Of a DNA stretch of 64,000 bases, positions 25,801 through 38,839 are shown one piece after another. The notes beneath the pieces were generated by a model that was given only the letters and a program-made list of their open reading frames with translations, made no database searches and had not been told where the DNA came from. The stretch's first letter is position 1. Each line of letters begins with the position of its first letter. Source of the stretch: Acridotheres tristis (taxonomy: Eukaryota > Chordata > Aves > Passeriformes > Sturnidae); NCBI GenBank assembly GCA_037013685.1, contig CM072891.1, positions 17,894,501 through 17,958,500 of the forward strand, in the 5' to 3' direction. The position numbers were made by a program, and so were the translations under genes.

Positions 25801-27029
25801 AAAGGAGTAATCCCCAAAGCAATGGTGACACTAGAGTCCTCTAATGCTTCCTGAGTCTTCATCAGCAGGTCCTGGAGGGCTTTGGGAAAGATGCCATATG
25901 CCTCAAATCTATTTTAGGTCTGGGAGGGTTGAAGCAAAGCAAGGGGCAGAGCCTTGACCTACAGGAGTAGAGCAAATGGCAGGTTAAGGTTGGGGCAAAG
26001 GGACTGAGAGTGGTGCTCTCCCTTCACCCCAGGGAGGTGCTCCTTGGTGGGTCTGGAAACAGGAAAGCTCTGGTTAGGTGGTTCTTTATCTGCTAGAACC
26101 TTTTCATTTTGCCTCATGACTAAAAGACAAAGATGGAGAGTGTGTCTCTTCTCTCTGTATTAATGAGCTTTCCTCTCTCTCTCTGTAGCAAGAGAGAAAG
26201 ATTGCTGCAAAACCAGCAAAACAAACTCTAGTACAAGATTGATCCACTGATGGAGAGAAAATAAGTAGTTTGTGGACCCAGAACCTCCCAGGAGAGGGGC
26301 TGCTCTTGATCCAGCAATGATTTCAGGGGCTTAGCAAGTCAGAAGTGCCAACAATAAAGCTGTGGCAGGGCTATCAATGCATTAAGAATTTTGGGCGATT
26401 GGACCAGGTATTTCCAGGTACAAGCTGATAGAAATTATAGTGCTGGTCCAGGCTGCTGAAGCTCCATTGACATGCCTGGAGCTACTCCACTGTTATGGCA
26501 AGTGATGGGAAAAGGAGTTTAAGCTGTTCTCATTCCACAGCCTGATCCAAGCACTCGCTGCTCCACCTTTTTTGTTGGCATGCATATTCTTCCAACTGCT
26601 TGATGCAGAGGCATTGGTCTGGTAGAAAAAAAAAACCAAACATTTTCTTCCCTGGGGATTTTCTTGAGTTGGACAGTCCTTGATTCAGTCCTACTCTCTG
26701 CACCAAGAGTAGTGCAGGCACAGTGAAGAGAGGAGTGCAGGCATGTCAGTCCACCACTGCCTGCTTTGACCAGTCCAAAATACAGCTTGGATGAATGGAG
26801 GAATCCTTTCCCTTCTCTTACATGTGGTGCTCTTAGGGGAAAGGTATGCTGATCATGGATTTACAAACCACTGCCAGATGTTTGAAATGACATAGTCTAA
26901 TTGTTGGTGCAGGACCACTCAGTCCAGTGGGTGTGACCTAAAGGAAATCCCTTGAAACCTCCTCTCTGGTACCAAGATGAGCACCGGGCTATACAATACT
27001 AGTTTTGAACCTGAAGGTAGTGAGGTACC
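22857..27029. other. Non-coding stretch, no gene recognised
   Basis: No supported gene or RNA. A block at 24590-24860 is AT-rich but of high complexity, with TTTGCATATTTGC and several TAAT cores, and is a candidate conserved element. A short CT run lies at 26173-26186. The open frames at 25457-25854 overlap each other on both strands and resemble no known protein. Confidence 0.55.
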
Positions 27030-27290
27030 AGCAAAGATCAGAGCATGAGATTCAGAGGCAGGAACTGCTGAGTGTTGATCCTGGATCTACTGCCAGCTCT
27101 TTTTGCTCTCGGGCAAATTATTTAGCTTTCCTTTTCCCTGATCCCCTTCCATCCGCTGTCCAAGTCCTTTGTCGCATGAGAGTTGGGAAGAAGCTTGCAA
27201 AACACCTGCTGAAGTGCTTTGAAGACAGAAAGCAGAATGCACAAATGGTAAATTGTATAGGCAATATTAACAAACCCGGCTATATGTTTC
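27030..27290 (-). mobile_element. Ancient MIR/CORE-SINE-like remnant
   Basis: On the plus strand there is a diverged series in the order expected of the MIR family: 'TGTTGATCCTGGATCTACTGCC', 'CTCGGGCAAATTATTTAGC', and later 'GTGCTTTGAAGAC'. In better-preserved copies these correspond to the 'gatcctggctctgcc', 'ttgggcaagtcacttaacc' and 'aagtgctttg' blocks. The match is partial and by eye. Orientation (sense on minus) is inferred from block order. Confidence 0.45.
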
Positions 27291-30200
27291 CTAGGCTAAA
27301 TGAGGGAGGAGGAGGGGTTAACTGGTGGGTGGCACCCGTGTCCTAATTACAAGGCTTGTCTCTGGATCCCTTCGTGTGAAGCATCCTCTTGGCTGAAAAA
27401 TAGCTGATATAGTCACACCTGAGCAGAGGTAGGGGAGGAAAAACTTGTCACACGAGTGAACCAGGGTGGGTGGAAATTTCCTTTGGGGGGAAGGGGTAAG
27501 TGGTGGTAGCAGCAGTGGGTTGGAGATGGCCTTCTGGACCACCTACTGGGCCTGCTGTACCTCCTCTTTCTTGTCTGGTGCGTTTTTCCAGGTGGTTGCT
27601 CTATGGTCTTGAGGATCCTATGAGAGCTAGGAAAGTCCTTCGTGTACCTGCCATTAGACCCTGCTTATCCTCTCTGACACCTGATTCAGGGGGATAACTT
27701 CTGGCATTTTAGTAGTCTTTTTGTCCCACCCCAGTTTGCCAACTCAAAAAGCAGCACAGCCCCAAGGTTTAAGATTGGATAAGGAAATCATGAGTGTGCT
27801 TTGCTTTCCGAACTTTTCCAGCATTTCAGGGTCACATCTGTAACATGTCTTTGCAACAAACCTGACGGTGCATGTTTATGTGCTAAGAGAAGTGAGATAT
27901 CCACACAAACAGCTACTGTTGAGGAGACCAGAAACACGGCAGATGCCGTGAGGGCTGATAGACCTTCCAAGCTCAGCCCTGACAGGTGTCTTGGGCCTCT
28001 TCCACAGCACTTGTGGTTCCCTCCTTACTGCTGCTTTTTGCGTTTCACTTGTGCTTGTGACCTTGCCCGAAATCTAGGTTATTCTTGCAGGTGTAGCACA
28101 CTCTGAAGAGCACCTGGAATATGTTTGCAGGTCTGACTCCTTGTTCTGGCCAAGTGATTTTTTCATGATCAGGGAAGTGCGGGTTTGGCTGCCTGGGACC
28201 AGGGAAAGCAATTGCAATTCATGCCTCTGCCTTCGATGCTTTGTAGCTTGGGCAAAAATCAGTCCAGCCAGGACCAGTTGTATGAGGACATGTGAGTGCC
28301 TGAAGATGCAGGTTGATATCTGCATGCTCTTTATTTTGCATTTGACCTGAGTCTGGGGGTTTTGTTTCGTGTTTGGGATATAGGAAGAAGCATTTTTTGT
28401 CTCTCCTTTTATTAGTATTCTCCAGCCTGAAAGCTGCTAGGGTGGGAGATGTCCCCATATGTGTGCAAGTGTAGGCTGCAGCCCTGATCTCAGCTGGAGA
28501 CCTGTGTTGAGCCACACTAAGCCAGCCTGGGAGCTGAGTGGATGAGATGCTCTTTAAGCCATGCAGAGCTCCATGTAGTGGAGGGTATTTTTTTCCCCAA
28601 TGAGCATTTGATTCCCGCAGTACTATGGGAAAAGGGACATATCTGCACCACCTGGGTGTTCCTCCATCACTTGCTGGGGCCGAGCAGCACCTGCTTAGAG
28701 CCAGTGTTTTGCCTAGGAAGCCCCTGAGGGCTGCTGAATGTGTCTGCTGCCTGGTTTCTCCCTTAGTTAGTCTGCATGTAACAGCCTGGGAGATTATTGC
28801 CCCCACCCATCCAGCTTGCCAGACAGATGTTAGAGCTGGTGATGGATATATCTGCTCTCAGATTAAAAAGCAGTTTAAAACGCATCCCTTGCCAGCTGTG
28901 GCCCTCTGCCCTGTTAGCTTTCAAGTGCTCTCTGGAAGAAATCCTTTTTAGTGTTTTTTTGTTGCTTTTTTTTTTTTTTTTTTAACTCAGCCCTACCCTT
29001 TCCTGCAGTCTTCTTGTGCTGTTCTCTGCCTGGCAAAGCCCCAGCAGCAGCCCCCGGGCTATGTGGCACGTGTAGTGGAAACGACTTTGTCTGCCTGGGA
29101 TGGTTTAGCAAGGAGTCCAGGTGCTGTACACAGTACAGTGGGGAGGAGTAGACGCCTCCGGATGGAAGTTAGAGATCTCTTCCTCCTCCCTTTTTTCTCC
29201 TGTACCCAGCAATTCAGCGGTTGTGTCAGCATAACTCGATAGCATGGGGATAGAGAGAAGCTGGAGCCTCCACAGCACAAGGCAAAAGCCTCAGTTTGCT
29301 CTCAGGAGCAGGAAACTGTCGCCTGGTGATAAAGGGAGAAAAGGAGCTGCCTGGGGAGGACACCACAGGACAACTCCTTCAGGGGAGAGTGGATGCTTTC
29401 TTCTCTGCACTGGACATTTATATACCAACTTGTCCTGCCCTGATGTCTCTGCATGGGCAATCTTGCCCTTAGTTTGGGTTTTACCAAGGCCCTTGAGAGC
29501 TAGTCGTCCCCATGCTGCCTTTCCAGGGCTTCTCATCCTGCCAGAGCCTGTAACAGCATGGGCTGTGCTGCAGGTCTCATTCCTTTCCTCAGTTTGCCCT
29601 GCGACAGTGGCAGGATGTGCTGGTCGCTGCCAGCCAGATTAAAGGCTGGTCAGATGCCCTTTTGCCAAGGTAGATTTAAAGGTCTAAGAGCAGCAATGCT
29701 CAAAAAAATACCTTCTCTCTTGGTTGGAGATGTGGGTGAGAAGTTCTGTCTCGGTGCTGATGCTGTTGGGACAGGGATGCTGGGATGGCTCTGCCTGCAT
29801 TAGTCACGGTGGTGGAGGGGAAACCCATAACTTGAAAACATAAATTTTATGTGTTCAATAGACAGATAAGCGTTCCTTCTACCAGCATTCCTGTAGCTCC
29901 TTCTACCATCCTCCTTCCCCACCTCCTCCCAGATTTTACCAGCCTAATCTGGAATTTTCTGTCCAATGTTTATTTTTCATTACTAAGACTTGAAATAATT
30001 GCATTTTCAAGCAGCCAGTGACTTCTTTTCTCTAAAAAACTTTGTTTTTCCCTGAAGTCAGCTCAGAGCACCTGTCTCTTGGAAAACCAGGCCCCTTTAA
30101 GATGTCTCAGGCTGCTTTGAATCACTAATTGCTTCTGAATAGGCAGGCCAAATGTTTTATCACTTCAAACTCCCATAGCAATGCAAATCTATACAGCTGA

Positions 30201-32935
30201 GAAGCCTCTTTCCATGCATGGGGGTGATGGGTAAAGATAAGGATTAAAAATAGAAACAAATTCAGCCCTGGGGTCCTCTTTGTTCCTCCCTGCCCTCGGT
30301 GGGGTTGCCAGGGCTACATTTGTTCCCCTGCATCGTTTTTGGATGAGATCCAGTGCCCCTTGAATGCAAAGTTGAGAGGTGCAGTGGCGGGAGAGGGCTG
30401 GATGAGGTCCTAGGTACATACATATTTCATTGCCCATGCCAGCCTCTGTATTGTTTTCTCTCTCTAGTTTCACAAAGGTGGTGTTTTCTAAAACTCCCAC
30501 TTGTTGAGGGCGACACAGTCCAGCCTTCATCCCGTCTAAAGTTTCTGGCTTTTCAGTTGTTTCCCACTCTGAATGGCAGCCAGGCATCTTTCCCATGCCT
30601 GGGGGGAGAAGGGGGATGCTTGGTAGGAAAGCCGGGCTGGCCAGGGTGCTGTTTGGAGGGGACTGCTCGGGGCTGCTGTGTGTGTTTGGGGCTGTGCTGG
30701 CTCACACACACTGCAGGAGACGAGCAGCACTTTGCAAAGCCTCCCTGCTACAGGGCTGGCCCGACTTCTTTAAGTAACCCACAGCCTGAAGGCAAATATT
30801 GACTATTAAGAGGTGGAAAATCTCGGTGAGCAAGGGCAGTCTAAATCCTCCTTTTTGCTTAGGTCGCCTGTTATTAGAGCCGCCTGCTGTGTGCTGAGTA
30901 CGGCTGTGCTCAAAAATTGCCAAGAGCTCAGCATTATGGAAGCAAAAGCCAATTTACTGACTTTCCAATAGAAAGGAAGATACATGCTGAATGTGCATCT
31001 GTTGGATGATATTTCTGTTTCAGGCATGCCACTAACATACAAATGGAAAAGCGACTTTGCATGATTTATGTAGTTACTAGGAAAACCTGGGTTAAGTGAT
31101 TCTTTCTAGAGTATTGGGCACTATTTATTCTTAGCAGAGTAAGTTATAAAATCTATTTTCTATTTATCTCCCCAAACAAATTCCAGTTGATATTACCTAT
31201 CCTACTCTAGTACTCTGGACATGGAGAGCAGATAAATATCCTGACAAATAACATCTTCATGTAAAATCGATAGCTAATAAGAAATCAGTCCCTTGAAGAT
31301 GATAGCAATTTATCCTTAAAATTAAAATAAAGACTGCAAAATTTTGTCAAAGAGGAAAACAAAAAAAATCTCCCTTCTTTGTTTAGGTATTATTTGTGTG
31401 TTTCAGGTGCATATAGGACCCAGTTAGGACTTGATCAGCTAAAGATAACTATTGCTATCTTCATTGTACTTTTAAAAAAGACAGCTGCTTTCCCACCAGA
31501 CTGGGATTTCCAGGGAGGCACTGAGGAACTGGAATGATTTTAGGCCTTCAATGCTATTCTCCAAAGACCTTTGACTCAAAAGGACTGAAACTCAGGCTTA
31601 AATCCTGCAGGGGTTTAATTCTTCAGTGTTGGGTTCTAGCCCAGGGGTAATTATCTTACTGAATTGGGGTCTTCACATGTAACCCTGGTCTTCCTGGCAG
31701 AGAAAAACAAAATTTAAAAGAAAGGTTTCGAGTATAAAAAGGACAATTGTAAACTAGGAAGCTTGCTTGTACTTTACGAGCTAATGTGTAGAGGTGGCCT
31801 TGGATGTCCAAGTCAGTACCAAAAGCAATCCAGGCTTGGGACTCTCCTTATTTCTGCCCAAGGTCCCCATTTGGGTACCAGCAAGGCACGGAGCTGGTGC
31901 AAGACTCTGCTCTGACCCCTGGCAGCAGCAGAGCAAGGTGTGGGAGAGCACCTCCAGGGCAGGTGGTGTGAGAGGCCTGTGAGGCTGGAGATGTGGAATG
32001 GGGGGGATTCTGGGAGCACAACCTGGCAGGTGGCTGCTGAGGCATGGTGGTGGAAAAGCAATTAGGGGCCAATAGGAATGGCACAGGTAGAGGTGTCCTA
32101 AAGGGTGGAAGCTGTGCCAGGCTCAGGTGCCCTCCCAGCTCGAAACTAGGAGCCCAGGCAGGGAAGGAGGGGGAATAGCTGGAGCAAGAACCAGAAAAAC
32201 CTGTTCACACCAGCCTGGGATTCACTTTACTCACACTGCTTTAAAACAGGTCAGGTTTGCTTTGGTTTCCAGGCAAAGATGGCCAAACTGCCTAAGGACT
32301 GTTTTCAGCTCCTCTCAGAGCAATTCCAAGCTCCTGTGTGCCTGCTCCCTGTGTCACTGCCCCCGTGCCCTCCTACCCACCACCAGTGCAAGGCCTTTCC
32401 TGGGATTTAAGCCTTTTAAAGCAAAGGCTGGGCTGGAGGCATGCACAAGGACGTGTTCCCCAGCTCACCTGAGGGGTGGCAACTGTGAATGGTGGGATCA
32501 TATCTAGGCACTCTCACATCTTGACTTGCCACAGGCTTTGGAGCTCACACAGCAAGTTTGCTGCTTGAAGCCGGAGGGGAGACTGCATCTAGGGATGCTC
32601 CCCATTGCAAAGGAAGAGTGATCTGCCTCCCCCAGATGCTATCAGAGGTGAGAAGCTCATGGCAGTGGTGCAAGCTGTTCTACTGCAGGTCTCATCCACA
32701 TGCACCAGGGTCAGCCTCACATGATTTATCAGGTTATTATAGTCAGTTTCAACTGGGTGTGAGTAGCAAAGATGAAACCACATTTTTCTTGGGAAGAAGG
32801 AGCTAACAGAGTTAGATATCAGATTGTCAGAGGCTAATGGCTGTGTCTGCTTATTCGGTAGCAATAACAGTAATTTACCTTTGAATCGCAATAATTCATC
32901 ATAACGCTTCCCACCTACCTCATGAACCCTTGCTG
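27291..32935. other. Non-coding stretch, no gene recognised
   Basis: No supported gene. A T homopolymer run lies at 28966-28983. A block at 31050-31390 is AT-rich and of high complexity, with many potential homeodomain sites, and may be a conserved element. Open frames here are short and overlapping. Confidence 0.55.
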
Positions 32936-32939
32936 CTTA

Positions 32940-33115
32940 TCTCAACCCTCTTGTTCAGGGATCTGAAAGTATTTCATAAACATTAATTAATTATTCCTCC
33001 ACACCCCTGGAAGCAAAGTAAACATGATCCCAATTTTGCAGCTCCAGAAGCTGAGCTCACCTAAAGAGATAATAACTGAGCAGGGGTGCAGGAGCCCAGA
33101 GCACAGGTCCCTGTC
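32940..33115 (+). mobile_element. Ancient MIR-like SINE remnant
   Basis: The series 'AAGTATTTCATAAACATTAA', 'TTATTCCTCCACACCCCTGG' and 'GATCCCAATTTTGCAG' followed by 'GAAGCTGAG' parallels the MIR arrangement of a TTAA-CTCAT/TCCTCACAACA block followed by CCCATTTTACAGATG and AAACTGAGG. It is diverged, as expected of an element older than birds. Assignment is by eye only. Confidence 0.5.
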
Positions 33116-36100
33116 CCAGCTTCGACCAGAAGCACCTTCCTGCAGAGTACTCTGCAATACTGGGGACGTGATCCAGGGTAGTTCAGCCCTTCATCCCTGC
33201 ACATTCCTGTGCTTGACCCCATTTGCAGATGGCAGGAGAGGTGTGAAAAGGGTGAGTGATGCACCCGCCTTGGAGATGTTTCTCACACTCATCACTATCT
33301 CATCACCTTCCAGCCTCCACCACAGGGACCAGGCACCTGCCGCTGTGTGAAGCACCTGCCATTATTCACAGTAGGACTCTCCCTTTTTTTAATGACTGCC
33401 TTAATGACCCTAATCTGTCGGAGTGAATGTGGTTAATCCCACAGCTCTAGGGACGAGTAGTTCAGAGAGTTTCCCCTCCTGCCTTCTCTCACCTCGCTTT
33501 GCATCCTAACCTAATGCTTCAGCACGGAGATGAGCTGGTGAGACCTGTGGTAAAGCAGAAGGCACCGCCCCTGTCCTGGCTTGAAAATCGGGCTGCTTTG
33601 AGTAAATATCCAGGACACAACAATTACAAATCAGGCCATCTCTCTCCAGTGTCCCAGCTAAGGGATGTGACATGTGAGCTACATCTTGGAACAAGATGCT
33701 CGACGTTAAACTTTGAGCTCAGGTGCCTTGGTGGATCGTGGCCCTTGAGGAAGAGGGAGCCTGTCACCCTGGATGTGGTGACAAAGATGCAAATTAGGGG
33801 GAGGATGTCCCCTGCAAATAATGAACTTTGGCAGTGGAGGGAAGGATGAGACACCAAAGGTCCATGCCGGGCCAGCCTGTTGGAAGGGGAATTTTTTTCT
33901 TCCCCTGAAACCAGCAGTTGACTTTTGGAAGCCAATGGGTTCCAGCATCAGAGCAGGAGGAGGGTCGTGTTTCACAGACAAGTCATGGTGGATTAAATGT
34001 GAATGAATCTGCAGCGTGATGGACAAATGGGATCAGTGCCGGGAACCCCAGCTCCTGGTGGGGGATGGATTAGTTATGGACACCGGTGCCTTTGCAGGCA
34101 GGGAGGGAGTGAATGGCAAGGCAGGGAGATTTCCAGCATTGCCCTGCCCGTAGCACTGAACGAAAGAGACATCTCCGGGCTCAAAGAAGAGAGGTCAAGC
34201 CTAGACAAACACCGGCTTGGTCCCCCATCAGAGAATCATTGAGGCATGAAGAAAAACTTTAACAGCTGCAATGCTGCTTTTGAACCTGCTAGTAAAAGGG
34301 AGGGTCAGGAGGTCAAAACTTTCAATGCCTCTGGGAAGAAGAGGACTTTTCCCCACAAGCCTTTGAAAAACCGAACTAAATTAGCATGACCACACTGCTA
34401 AATGCTTGGGAAACCTGAACGGCTCGGGTCACAGGCTACCCGAGCAGCAGAATGGCAAAGAGCTGTTGCATTCCCATACTCAACAGCCATAATTAATGAG
34501 GCTATTTCCTAGGCGAAAAACAGATCTTCTGCCCAGCACCTAGAGGGGAAACACAACCCCAGGGGATGTGTCCGGGGCCTCTTCTCCTGCTACTGTTGTA
34601 TTTTCCCCTTTCTGTTTCTCCCATCCGTTTTCTCTCTCTCACTTCCATCCACCACTGTTCCAGCTGTTCTTTCCTCTCCTGCTCCCGATGTCACACAGCT
34701 CAACTTGCTGTTTGAAGTGGGGAATGGCAATGAAGTTGTAATGATCCAGCCATGCTCTCCCCCGGGGTTGCTGAATGGGAATGCAGGAGTTCCAACCTAA
34801 TTCGAGCACATTTTTTCCTATTTTTTATTGCAAAAGGGATATGTAAGAGCCCTCCTCCTAATTTTAAGTTACTCACTTCCACTTTGAAGGTAGATTTTGC
34901 TTGTTGGGGTCTTTGGCAAGAGCCATTCTAGCAAAGACCAGGCAATGCAGATTTCTGGAGGCAGTAGAGACCTGGAATGTTTGACTCTGGCTCTATCGGG
35001 GTCAGATATTTTTTATTCATCTTGGACTGTGAGTGTGCTGGGCACCATTTTCATGAGACCCTTTGCAGGTCTCCCTTCACAGCTCCCACCACCAGTGTGG
35101 AAATCAGAGAGGCATGTGCAGACCTTGGGGTGGCTGTCAGTGTTTCTGGGAAAGGGCTGTGTGCCTACACAGGGCAATCCAAAGCCATCAGAGCTGGGTG
35201 GCCAATGATTTGGACTGCAATTCTGCAGGCTGCTGGTGAGCATCCCCATTCCTTGCATCCACAAGAGATAAGTGCCCAGCAACTTTTCCAGGCTTGCTGC
35301 AGAGGTGGAAGGAATAGTCCCTATGAGGAATAAAGCAGAAGAATGGGAAATGCATCACATTTCAGAGGCCAGAAGCCCTGCCCTTGAAGGAGAACAGCTC
35401 ATCTCCCCACCAGACCAAGGTCTCTCCTTCCTGCAAGCCCGAGCCCAAGCAGGGCTGTGGGTGGAAATGAGGGGGTACAGTCTGTAGTACCCTGGCAGTC
35501 AGCTGCAGGGTTCTGCAGTGCCAAGCCCCGATTTGGCTTTCCTGTGATGCTGCAGGATCTTTTCTTTCTCGTGTCTCTTGTTGTCCTAGAAACAGAGGAA
35601 AAAATTCTTCCAGAGAAGCCCTTTTGTTACACTTGAGGCAGCATCTTCTGTCTCTCACCAAAACAGTGTATGGTCACAAAATAAAACCCTTGCCAGAAAA
35701 CATATGGTGAGTTCAAAATCTTCCAAAGAAACCTGGAAAAACTTAATACCCTCCAAACCTTCCAGAAGCCCTAGGAGTACTGAAAGGGTCAATGGGCATT
35801 TTGTAACACTGCTACAAATGTGTTGGGCAACAGAAGGCAGTACTCTTGTGTGTATATATATATGTGTGTGTGTGTATATATATTTAGAGATGTAATTATA
35901 AGTATTATTTATATATATTGTTGAGAGAGAGAGAGAGAGAGAGGTCCTCACTTCCAGCTTTGGATTACAGCTTTTGAGGTAGAGGGTGTCTGCTGGAAGA
36001 GAAAGTCAACATGCCATATGGTACTGGCCACTTTCCTCTCCTGGTGCCGGGGCTTTCCTGGAAAATGCTGGGATTTTGGGGGCAATTGTCTTTATTGGAG

Positions 36101-38454
36101 AGGGAAGTTCATCTTCTGGGGAAAACGTGCCCTTCTATGTGCTCAGCCAGACAAGGGATGCACTGTGTCATTTCTCTGAGGCACATGAAATGTTGTAGCT
36201 GTGTCAGGAAAAGATAGTGACTGTCAAATTTCCTGAGGCTTGCAGGATCTGGAGGCACATTCCCATGGCCTCAAGGAGTCCATGGCAAGGGGCAAAGGAG
36301 AGGAAAGCGGGCAGGAAGGTTTGACAGCCATGATGCTGCTCACATCCAGCTTCTGTGGGGAGCAGAGAATGTGGGGCACCTCAGAAAATCTGGCTTCCTA
36401 CTCTTTCCTTTTAGAAATGGGCCCGGAAAAGAAACTTTCCTCTACTTTTCCCTCCCAACCACAGCTCAGGGGGTTTTGGGTTTGTGCCGAAAGCCAAAAC
36501 CCAACAGCTCTGCAGATTCTGGTGCCTCAAATACCCATTTTCCCCTCATGCCCCACACTAGCCATGGACTGTAGCACAGACTAACACTGCTGGGCTTTTG
36601 GGTGGGTCCCAGGGAAGATGTGGTCTGCTAAGAGAGGCTATGGCTGGTGACCTGCTGATCACCCACAGCACGTTTGTACTCAGGAGAGGGTTTGGTGCAA
36701 ACATATTCTGCCAGGACACTTCTTCTTGTGCTCCTGAGCACAAAAGTGAGACAGCATCATCTTCTTTGAGGAAACTCAGATAGGATTGCTATCTCATCTG
36801 CTGCTGGAGAGGCCAAAGGACCTGCTTGGTTATGATTCAGCTGCTCAGGATGCTGAGACAGCATTGCTCTCCTCCCTAAAACAGCCTGGCTGCTCAGTGT
36901 ACAATGAGGACATGACTTGTCAAAACTCTAAGATACACCTGTAGAAAAACCAGCAAGGAACCAGTGGGCACAAACTCAGAAATCAGCTCAGTCACTGTTC
37001 CTGGTCAGTCCCTGAACATGGCCTCAACATCACAGGGACTTTAAGAATAAATCTGAAGGTGGCTGAGACAGAGCTATGGCTGGAGAAGATGGTCCATGAG
37101 CCTGGAAAAACTCACCAGTGTAAAATTCTACGTTGGACATTTTCATCCATCTTAGCTGATGGAAGCTGTGGAGAACTCTTCATAGGGTGAGGAATCAAGG
37201 GATCATGCAGATATGTGAGTCAGAGTTAGTTTATTTATTTTTCACAGCAATAATGTTACAAATGAAAAGAGATTTCCAATCTTTTTACAACCTGCTAAAG
37301 GTAGAAGGATTTAAAACTCAAAATCTTTTTCTTAAAAGAAAGGCAGCCATCCTTTGCTAGTGGAAAATCAACCTCTGCTGAGCTTGTGTCCGATTGGGAT
37401 CTCAGAAGAGTATCCAACCTATTAAATAAGATATGTATCTCCTGAGAACAGCCTTTGTTGTTTTCTTTTATAGATCTTTGTTCCTCCTGTGCTGTAAGGT
37501 CCCCAGGGCATGGCCTGTGTTACGGAGTGCCAGATGTACTATCTGATTTTAGGAGATCATAATTATGAGGAATATGTCAGAACAACAGAAAACTTCATTT
37601 AAAAACCCAATTAAATCTGCCGAGTGACAGCTATGGACTTGTATGTTGCATCACCTCCTAATCCCAGCAGCTTCCATGTAGAGAAGGGAATAGTTAAAGA
37701 TATAATAAATCTTATATAAGGATATCATAAGACCCAAATGAGATGGGGATTTTTCTGACCATAAGTTAAAATTAACATGCATTTTGTGGTGGAGCAGCAA
37801 ACCCGAGATCTGGTTTGGGGCAGTCACCTTGGGATCCAGGGTCTGATGGGTGGGCTATCCTTTCTCGTGAGCAGTAGGACATTTCACAAGAAATTCTGGA
37901 TAAAGAAATATAAAGGTAACTGTGTGTCTGTCACTGGGGTTGTGCCAGCACAGGCCTTGCTGGAGCACCTTCACCATCACAGACGTCGAGGATGGGATGC
38001 TGGTGCCATCACAGCCACCCCCATTGCTTGGAGGGCCATGAAGGAAGGACACTGGCGTGCAGGGTGGGGCGAGCTTTCAGGTGGGTTTTTTGAAAGTTAG
38101 GATGGGAAAAGCTGACAGAAGGAGGAGGTGAGAAGTTTCCAAAGCCCTCCAGCACGGCAGCAGACACCTGCTTCTTCCCAAACCGGCTGAACCTGTCTCC
38201 CTGCCGTCATCTCTCTGCGGTTTTAGGGCGTTCTAAGCCCCTGGCCAGCTGAAGGACATGGGGCTCCAGGGCTGCACCCTCCTCGTGCACCAGGCCAAGC
38301 TCTTCCTCTCTGAAAAGGGATTATTTTTTCTATCCTGCTCAGGGACCTGCTGTCGGACAGGCTGAGCACTTTCAGGCAGGAATGAGCCGCTCGTATGGTC
38401 CCCACAGAGCCAGGAGTCAGGGATAGGGAAGTACAGGGTGGTTTTGCTTGGTTT
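33116..38454. other. Non-coding stretch upstream of RASSF7
   Basis: No supported gene. In human the equivalent position upstream of RASSF7 holds LMNTD2, LRRC56 and HRAS. No open frame here resembles a Ras G domain (GAGGVGKS, DTAGQE or NKCD motifs), leucine-rich repeats, or a lamin tail. A block at 37540-37660 looks high in complexity and AT-rich. Confidence 0.55.
35847..35943. repeat. Compound microsatellite (TA, TG, TA, GA)
   Basis: Successive tracts of TATA, GTGTGTG, TATATA, an AT-rich spacer and a final (GA)n run of about 9-10 units. The tracts are nearly perfect, suggesting recent slippage and likely length polymorphism. Confidence 0.93.
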
Positions 38455-38832
38455 GGTTTTAGGAAAGGAGTTTTTAAGTCTTCTTTTAAAAAACATGATA
38501 ATGTTTTCAGATTATTTTTTAAAGACAGGTTCATAGCCTTTTTAAATAAAAGGAGAATTCAATACTTTTTAAAAGGTTTTTTTAAAGTTTTATTTTTATT
38601 GCAGGGTTTAAGACTTTGGGGGGAAAGGTAGAATTTATGAGTTGTTAAAAAATAACCAAACGGGAGAATTTAAGACTTTGTTTTAAAAGGAGATTTCTAA
38701 TTTATTACTTTTTTAGACGTTTTATGACTTTTTTAAAAAGAGGAGAATTTAAGGTCGTTGGGGGAAGGTTTTAAAAGAAGCATTTAAGATTTTTTTCATT
38801 TTTTTAAGGAGAATTCAATACTTTTTTTTTTT
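38455..38832. repeat. Degenerate A/T-rich interspersed-tandem repeat
   Basis: About 380 bp built from variations on a theme: T-run, AAAAGG, AGAATT(T/C)AA, then GACTTT or TACTTT, then a T-run. AAGGAGAATTCAATACTTTT appears near 38559 and again near 38803, and GGAGAATTTAAG appears near 38664 and 38741. G runs (GGGGGGAAAGG, GGGGGAAGG) punctuate it. It stops at the start of the RASSF7 CpG island. It looks like a locally expanded and decayed satellite rather than a known transposon. Confidence 0.7.
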
Positions 38833-38839
38833 AACAGCC

